DNA of 11,370 nucleotides. Source: CAYLRF01 sp964385995 (GTDB lineage: Bacteria; Bacillota; Clostridia; Lachnospirales; Lachnospiraceae). A program made the translations under genes and the position numbers. The notes beneath the pieces are model-generated. The model was not told the DNA's origin and did no database searches. It saw only the letters and a program-made list of their open reading frames with translations. This document shows, in pieces, positions 9,101 to 11,370 of the stretch (the stretch's first letter is position 1; each line of letters starts with the position of its first letter). The DNA lies in contig CAYLRF010000047.1 of NCBI GenBank assembly GCA_964385995.1, forward strand, positions 1 through 11,370, written 5' to 3'.

Positions 9101-10548
9101 ATAATACTATCGGAACAGGCGGTTCCCAACAAAACGGCGGGGCTATAGCGGCGTTAGGGTCAGGTCATACGGTCACGATAACGAACACTTCGTTTAGTGA
9201 GAACTCCACGGTGACAAACTGCGGCGGCGCGATATTTAATGCGGGGAACACCCTGAATGTGACGGGTTGCCTGTTTAATGAGAATACATCTTCAAGTGAG
9301 GGCGCTGCCTTTTATCAGAACGGCGGCACCGGCGTGGCTACATTCACAGAGTGTATTTTCAAGCAAAATCACGGAAGTACAGAGAAAGGCACCGGCGGCG
9401 GAGCAATCTGGGTAAGAGGCGGCGGCAAGCTAAACGTAACGGATTGCGCGTTCGAGAAGAATGATGCCGCGCACGCCCTCCCCTACACCGGAGGTGGAGC
9501 CATAGGCGTACAGGCACCGAATACCATAGCTACGATCACTGCTAATGCCGCAGAAGAGGTAAGTGAAGGCAAGAAGGCGGCAGAGACCGAAGCACCCGTG
9601 CAGCCAAAGACGATAACGGCGTGCGGCACAGAGGCGCAGGTAGGCTTCAAGGAAAATTCGGTAGTGGACGGTATATTCGGCGGCGCGATAGTGGCAGTTG
9701 ATAGTTCCAAGCTCATCGTGACAGGGTATACGTTTGAGAAGAACAATTCCGGGAATCACGGCGGCGCGATATATACCAAAACAGATATCGAGATTACGAA
9801 CTGCACATTTATCGAGAATACTACCAAGAGCAACGGCGGCGCTATCGGGGCGGAGGATGCAGGGCACGCGATAAACATAACCGACTCCGTGTTCCGTACA
9901 AATACCTCGAGAACCAACTGCGGCGGTGCCCTCTTTAATACGAGCAACAATTTTACGGTGACGGGTTGCCTGTTTGAAGGGAACACATCCGCCCGTGAAG
10001 CCGCGGCGTTCTATCAAAACAGTCCCGGAACTGCCGCATTTAACGGGTGCATTTTCAAGACAAATACGTCATGCAGTAACGGCGGTACCGGCGGCGGAGC
10101 CATCTGGGTGAGAGGCGGAGGAAAGCTGAACGTGACGGACTGCGCGTTTGACGGGAACAAGGATGAGAAGCCCGGAAGTAGCGGTACCGGCGGCGGCGCT
10201 ATAGGCATAGAGAAAGAGGGGACTACGGTTAAGATTTCGGCCGCGGAAGGTGCTAAAGAGATCACGGCGTGCGGCGCGACGGCGAAAGTAGGTTTCACAG
10301 GTAACGCAACAAAGAAGGATGGCGGCGCTATCTATGTCCTAAGCGGCTCGCTCACACTGGAAGGAACAGTGGCATTTAAGGGTAATACCGCCGACACGGG
10401 ACACGGCAACGCCATATATCTCGCAAGCGCAAGCTTACTTACGGGCAGGGGGAATGCGCAGTTGGATCCGGACAGCAATCAGGATATCTGGGACGCATCG
10501 CAGGGCAAGGCCATCTCCGGCAAGGTGAAAGTGAAGGCGAAGAAGTAG
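3103..10548 (+). CDS. Giant membrane-anchored right-handed beta-helix surface protein with Pmp-like GGAI/FxxN repeats
   Basis: The product has 2481 residues. Residues 12-16 are basic and 17-38 are one hydrophobic segment with no lipobox and no clear cleavage site, so it is probably a signal anchor with the bulk outside. A charged Lys/Glu/Asp/Ala linker runs to about 77. Beta-helix 1 covers about 78-838 (nt 3334-5616), with coils such as 'GGTFEDSNYQVLI' and 'MNGGAVTDN'. A helical cap and strand block at about 853-893 (nt 5659-5780) opens beta-helix 2, which runs to about residue 2450. Helix 2 repeats GGA(I/L/V) (about 39 by hand count) and CxFxxN, the two tetrapeptide motifs of chlamydial polymorphic membrane proteins. 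Unlike those, it has no C-terminal autotransporter barrel. It also has no LPxTG, SLH or choline-binding region; it ends GKVKVKAKK. An adhesin or stalk role is inference. An enzymatic (pectate-lyase-like) role is less likely because the coils are so regular and no active site is apparent. Confidence 0.85.
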   Translation: MEDNLQETGQEKKKRKAVLIIILAAVLIVAAAFGVLYATGALGGGSKEVVEKDGDGKDKQKEDAAKQEAKNKADAAGVTDEATLRRLLAAEGELDIVVANDIEITGVMPVNGQKTLSGNVTLRGVYDMKYDDEPAIMSVTKNSSLTVRGVNLDGDNAADGIYVARRASLTYQDGAVTNIGLYAVRTESDTKLTNMRIAQVGESALYVLEDGEAVIEGGTFEDSNYQVLIDKGGHCVINGEPVFDGATTSNLCNWGVVEIYGGSFKNSAGNGITNRGKLTMDYRGSRRGGMIEVYNCLDRGIFSPANFGCTYRDVYVHRTRNYAINHNGSGATIHMSNCVIDGENVFKGLLFIVRGEGDIKDVTIRNGTTGMIVENKAKVTLSDMRFENIKGDYALRLDDSNVTASHLTFKNLGDMSNTKAVVVTSGQWYEGYKEIPTHVVLNDVTVDDGAFKGLHVAGKYCEVEVKNSKIGNMQEFALLCENDAKTTLTNVKMTGGAAKNDHTLKILNRGQVVMDKGTVVTGSKAPVQNGGGTLIMNDGSYIRDNTCAHVIDINGPSLAPYKGAIGRFVMNGGAVTDNTITGGGNNIRVNTGNIMEMHGGEIAYNEGSRSGGAVTVSATSTFIMDGGSIHDNKALNSAGAVWTAGDVYLRSGSKGSAPEIYNNHAGSFGGAMNLERETVNKKVVSGRLFMSAGVIRDNSCVRSGGAMVISQPQCRAEFSGGEINDNDAAEYGDGIWLQGNAVIDGSFHMRNNDICINMNTAVGSGVIVKGTRPGSHSASDPLRVSVPRTADGKGKIAVTCDNAYAAGWVQGAIASPYKGYTIDVNSKENKTLIFDDYYDPAEDMQDMSDAEEVDVSDFWRLKEEVESTEDKKVINVTVSDIEFEDTVYVPSGAIVKVNTEGGNETFSRADGFTKSFFDVSYGTGLILGDEGDDAISGTGLIIDASSDAAVSAPVITGKKGTVTELNGVTLKNANSSVHGSGVQTFGDLQVNACKFENNQITSKSANGSAIAILGDAGSATIKDTLFRGNTSATNCGGALFNEAGKIKVNNSAFVDNTSLHEGGAFYQNNKGDTTFTECVFRTNKASSNAGTGGGAIWVRGGGKLYVTDCAFDENVDVKDGVGGGAIGVQGAGTTAEIKATNVSVTRKNKKTSLTRAAADPKTISAAGVEGEVSFKENKVNNKFGGAIAAVDEATVEVTGYTFKSHTDAHHGGAIYNGSSNNTKGATLKLTNCYFTENSADDSGAAVYQNIATAATTITGCEFEKNGDGYVQSSGGTKTTNYGGAVCAPKGTVTAQNTVFTDNKAGSGGAALFWPQDANAKYTIDGCTFTNNEATTGQGGAVSAGSRGMRITVNFTGKNVFESNEAAGAGSAINGDGVDLIFEGAEGSAFTNNTITGENHTGGAIRMARSGDAGSLTISGYTFEGNTSEEYGGAIWTNADTEISDCTFTSNTTGTGANMKNGGAIAAMEEGHRTVKITDSVFKTNSTANNCGGALFNEGNTLTVERCLFDGNTSKHQAGAFYQNKATGEATFTECIFTGNESSSNLGNGGGAIWIGGGKLHVTDCAFDGNKDVKDGNGGGAIGVENSTADITATGKEQVTACEVTKAVSFTNNTAPKESGYMGGAIVAMGTSTVSVTGYTFTQNSANMGGAVGVKTGATVNITGCTFNENELNRANPNAGFGGAVYLDDKAGSNATITSSEFTGNIAYHGGAIYNKAKLTVTECTFTGNNATTSGGAVYQDVATASTTISGSTFTNNGYEGAADAPTSVSQHGGAVCSNHGAFTVKDTTFTGNKCQHGGAALFWPSDANSNATYRIEGCTFDGNAATISDGGAIHVGYTDGSLQATIEFAGKNVFENNTAKSQGGAINGQNAVLNFGGTAEFKNNTAATKGGAINITGNSQLTLSGESNVFANNTATGDNGGAINSENATVTLKGAGSTFTGNKAVAEKKNGGAIRITGTGKLTVSGYTFTENKSGIAGGAIYSETDTDITDSKFTGNVSDNTIGTGGSQQNGGAIAALGSGHTVTITNTSFSENSTVTNCGGAIFNAGNTLNVTGCLFNENTSSSEGAAFYQNGGTGVATFTECIFKQNHGSTEKGTGGGAIWVRGGGKLNVTDCAFEKNDAAHALPYTGGGAIGVQAPNTIATITANAAEEVSEGKKAAETEAPVQPKTITACGTEAQVGFKENSVVDGIFGGAIVAVDSSKLIVTGYTFEKNNSGNHGGAIYTKTDIEITNCTFIENTTKSNGGAIGAEDAGHAINITDSVFRTNTSRTNCGGALFNTSNNFTVTGCLFEGNTSAREAAAFYQNSPGTAAFNGCIFKTNTSCSNGGTGGGAIWVRGGGKLNVTDCAFDGNKDEKPGSSGTGGGAIGIEKEGTTVKISAAEGAKEITACGATAKVGFTGNATKKDGGAIYVLSGSLTLEGTVAFKGNTADTGHGNAIYLASASLLTGRGNAQLDPDSNQDIWDASQGKAISGKVKVKAKK
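6169..10341 (+). repeat. Higher-order modular repeats inside beta-helix 2 (A-B-C, A-B-C, A-C, A)
   Basis: Module A carries NCGGALFN, AFYQN, FTECIF, GGGAIWVRGGGKLNVTDCAF and GGGAIGV. It occurs at about 6169-6750, 7531-8062, 9181-9780 and 9880-10341. Aligned F codons lie at 6178, 7543, 9193 and 9892, giving offsets of 1365, 1650 and 699 bp. Module B carries GGAVC, GGAALFWP-DAN and FxGKNVFExN. It occurs at 6781-7224 and 8254-8706. Module C carries GGAIR, SGYTF, GGAI(W/Y), NGGAIAA, GH and IT(D/N). It occurs at 7303-7533 and 8953-9183, each exactly 240 bp from its first Gly codon to the next module A's F codon. A shortened C lies at 9760-9882. DNA identity is patchy but includes a 20-nt exact match at 6388-6407 and 9406-9425. 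Confidence 0.75.
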
Positions 10549-10600
10549 CGGGAGGATGAGACCGGAGCCGAAGAAGTAACGGGAGGAAGAGACCGGAGGT
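10539..10600 (+). repeat. 31-bp tandem duplication across the stop codon
   Basis: 10539-10569 and 10570-10600 match at 27 of 31 positions. The unit includes the last codons and stop of the giant gene, so a second in-register copy of Glu-Glu-Val-like sequence with TAA in place of TAG lies just behind the real stop. This looks like a replication-slippage duplication of the gene's 3' end. Confidence 0.8.
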
Positions 10601-10649
10601 TAGAATGCGGGTTCGATGTCAGTGTCGAATTTAGGCGTCACCTCCGGTC
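10591..10649 (+). other. Nested hairpin downstream of the giant gene
   Basis: GACCGGAGGT (10591-10600) pairs perfectly with ACCTCCGGTC (10640-10649), 10 bp around a 39-nt loop. Inside the loop, TTCGA (10612-10616) can pair with TCGAA (10625-10629). No T run follows, so it is not an intrinsic terminator. It could protect the 3' end of the message, or be a by-product of the repeats here. Confidence 0.45.
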
Positions 10650-10712
10650 CGGTTCAGGATCGACGCAATGTTGAAATTAGGCGTAACCGTCGGTCCGGTT
10701 CAGGATCGACGC
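10631..10712 (+). repeat. 46-bp direct repeat, two copies
   Basis: Copies begin at 10631 and 10677. Their first 36 bases match at 33 positions, including a 22-nt exact block (CGGTCCGGTTCAGGATCGAC plus GC) at 10645-10666 and 10691-10712. The remaining 10 bases of the unit have diverged. There is no open frame with a ribosome binding site across them. Confidence 0.75.
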
Positions 10713-10749
10713 CAAGATCGGCCGCCGACATTGACGGTTAGACGCTGAC

Positions 10750-10857
10750 TTGGGATTGATACCGTGTTAAGCATTATTGGGACTGTTTCCGGGACAAGCA
10801 TCATTTGGATCGATTCCGGGATAAGCATTATTGGGCCTGATCCCGGATTAAGCATTA
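10750..10857 (+). repeat. 27-bp tandem repeat, four copies
   Basis: Four contiguous 27-bp units start at 10750, 10777, 10804 and 10831 without indels. Shared elements are TTGGG at the start, a central CCGGGAT-like core, and AAGCATTA at the end. Because 27 is a multiple of three, the - strand reads as an open frame of 9-residue repeats. That frame has only a GTG start and no Shine-Dalgarno, so I treat the array as non-coding. Confidence 0.8.
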
Positions 10858-10877
10858 AGTTCGACATCGGGATCAGG
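10836..10877 (+). other. Hairpin joining the last 27-bp unit to its flank
   Basis: CCTGATCCCG (10836-10845) is fully complementary to CGGGATCAGG (10868-10877), with a 22-nt loop. No T tract follows within 10 nt. It may be a stabilising 3'-UTR structure upstream of the true terminator. Confidence 0.4.
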
Positions 10878-10915
10878 ATCAATTTCACAATAGCCCGGCG
10901 GGCAAGGTAGCCACG

Positions 10916-10961
10916 TGCCCCGCGGATGTATGACTTCGGTTATATGTTCGCGGGGCATTTT
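10916..10961 (+). terminator. Rho-independent terminator with UUCG tetraloop
   Basis: 10916-10934 and 10939-10957 form a continuous 19-pair stem capped by C(UUCG)G at 10934-10939. The lower nine pairs (TGCCCCGCG with CGCGGGGCA) are perfect; the upper part is A-U and G.U rich. TTTT follows at 10958-10961. It ends + strand transcripts about 370 nt after the giant gene's stop. On the - strand no T run follows the stem, so it is one-directional. TTTCCC (10959-10964) can also pair with GGGAAA (10973-10978), forming a small competing hairpin over the T run. Confidence 0.85.
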
Positions 10962-10988
10962 CCCGTCTCTGTGGGAAAGCGTAAATCG

Positions 10989-11204
10989 TCAAAGTAAACG
11001 CGGCCACTGTCGCGCAAAGGGGCCCTCGTTTATTACGGCGTACCACTTTGCGGCACTTGTTTTTCCTTCAGTATAAATGCGTTTGTCATCACGCAGTTGA
11101 TTGAGCAAGACCTTAATCTGTCCGCGGCTCTGTCCGGGCAATACCTGCTGCAAAAAATGCGGGGAAAAGTGTCGGACAAAGTGCCGGAAAAACCCGGCGA
11201 TAAA
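10989..11204 (-). pseudogene. C-terminal winged-helix remnant, like the tail of AlbA_2/AAA_4-type ATP-binding proteins
   Basis: This - strand frame has 71 residues from just after an in-frame TAG (11205-11207) to TGA (10989-10991) and no ATG or GTG start. The part SRGQIKVLLNQLRDDKRIY followed by EGKTSAAKWYAV reads as a recognition helix plus wing of a winged-helix domain, with the closing 'GKT.AA.WY' pattern I associate with the C-termini of Schlafen/AlbA_2-type ATP-binding regulators. The preceding HF-rich stretch (RHFVRHFSPHF) resembles the short periodic linker seen before that domain in such proteins. The frame upstream of the TAG does not look like the rest of the family. It is therefore probably a decayed fragment. 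The family name comes from memory of patterns and needs a search; the winged-helix call is firmer. Confidence 0.5.
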
Positions 11205-11229
11205 CTATTCGAGCGTTCTCAGCGGCACC

Positions 11230-11258
11230 TTGCCGTTTCTCGTCATTCGCACTATAAT
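11230..11258 (+). promoter_or_regulatory. Sigma-70/SigA-type promoter
   Basis: TTGCCG (11230-11235; 4 of 6 bases of TTGACA) is followed after exactly 17 bp by a perfect TATAAT (11253-11258). Transcription would run right, starting near 11265, toward the ATG at 11289. This is the best promoter match I can see in the window. Confidence 0.6.
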
Positions 11259-11268
11259 TGACGAGAAA
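11236..11268. promoter_or_regulatory. Perfect 10-bp inverted repeat around the -10 box (candidate operator)
   Basis: TTTCTCGTCA (11236-11245) and TGACGAGAAA (11259-11268) are exact reverse complements, 13 bp apart, with TATAAT between them. A repressor dimer bound here would block the promoter. The half-site TGACGAGA recurs at 11281-11288, directly before an ATG. As RNA the dyad would lie largely upstream of the transcription start, so a DNA-binding role is more likely than an RNA hairpin. Confidence 0.5.
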
Positions 11269-11288
11269 GAACGGGGGGCGTGACGAGA

Positions 11289-11366
11289 ATGCGGCAGTTT
11301 GCGCAGAAGCATCCAACGAAATCGAAGGAATCCGAACCACCGAAACCCGTCTGCGGCAGCTTATGA
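11289..11366 (+). CDS. Possible 25-residue leader or small peptide
   Basis: An ATG follows the predicted promoter by 30 bp. It opens a 25-codon frame, basic at first and then Pro/Glu/Lys rich, ending in TGA at 11364-11366. The only ribosome-binding-like sequence is a G run (11273-11278), 10 nt upstream. In-frame GTG at 11280 is an alternative start. An ATG at 11363 overlaps the stop as ATGA, which could couple translation to a gene running off the window. I recognise no family. It may be noise or a leader peptide. Confidence 0.25.
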   Translation: MRQFAQKHPTKSKESEPPKPVCGSL

Positions 11367-11370
11367 CGGG

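Noticed and set aside
10591..10649. Hairpin considered as the operon terminator
   Set aside because: It has no T tract and a long loop, and a far better terminator lies at 10916-10961.
10700..10888. - strand frame of 9-residue repeats across the 27-bp array
   Set aside because: It is open only because 27 is a multiple of three. It has a GTG start, no Shine-Dalgarno and a composition unlike the neighbours.
11101..11283. + strand 60-residue Cys-rich frame near the right end
   Set aside because: It has no ribosome binding site and lies opposite the more convincing winged-helix frame. Its Cys/Lys periodicity mirrors the HF-rich linker on the other strand.
11113..11340. - strand 75-residue frame near the right end
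   Set aside because: It overlaps the winged-helix frame in another phase, shows no recognisable domain, and runs through the promoter and dyad.

Overview
The window looks like a chromosomal scaffold from a GC-rich member of the Bacillota, probably a Clostridia/Lachnospiraceae-type anaerobe, and probably a metagenome or draft assembly. This is inference. It rests on two lipoprotein signal peptides followed by Gly/Ser/Lys/Asp-rich linkers, good AGGAGG-type ribosome binding sites, and a giant surface protein held by an N-terminal membrane anchor with no outer-membrane barrel. A run of exactly 100 Ns (2097-2196) marks a scaffold join.

Layout, left to right, all main genes on the + strand. (1) 61-1461: a lipoprotein solute-binding protein of the family-1 (UgpB/sugar) type. 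(2) 1463-1606: an intergenic array of nine 16-bp units in exact register. (3) 1706-3081: a lipoprotein with a ComEC/Rec2-type metallo-beta-lactamase-like domain whose metal-binding motifs all appear to be lost. The N-run splits this gene, but 55 identical bases sit on both sides of it. Collapsing the overlap restores one in-frame gene of 406 codons. (4) 3103-10548: a 2481-residue membrane-anchored protein made of two successive right-handed beta-helix domains. The second is built from chlamydial Pmp-like GGA(I/L/V) and FxxN coils arranged in larger modules, A-B-C, A-B-C, A-C, A. Genes 3 and 4 are 21 bp apart and almost certainly cotranscribed. Gene 1 may share the transcript.

10549-10915 is a non-coding tail with three different short tandem repeats (31 bp x2, 46 bp x2, 27 bp x4) and two hairpins. 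It ends at a textbook intrinsic terminator with a UUCG loop at 10916-10961. Beyond it, on the - strand (10989-11204), is the C-terminal winged-helix remnant of a larger protein. Near the right edge is a sigma-70-type promoter (TTGCCG, 17 bp, TATAAT) whose -10 box lies inside a perfect 10-bp inverted repeat. A third half-site sits directly before an ATG.

Working model (inference): the three main genes encode exported, membrane-tethered proteins with similar hydrophilic linkers. They are a soluble-ligand binder, a catalytically dead MBL-fold protein that may bind or scaffold, and a very long repetitive stalk or adhesin. No permease, ATPase, sortase or secretion gene lies in the window, so their joint role is not established.
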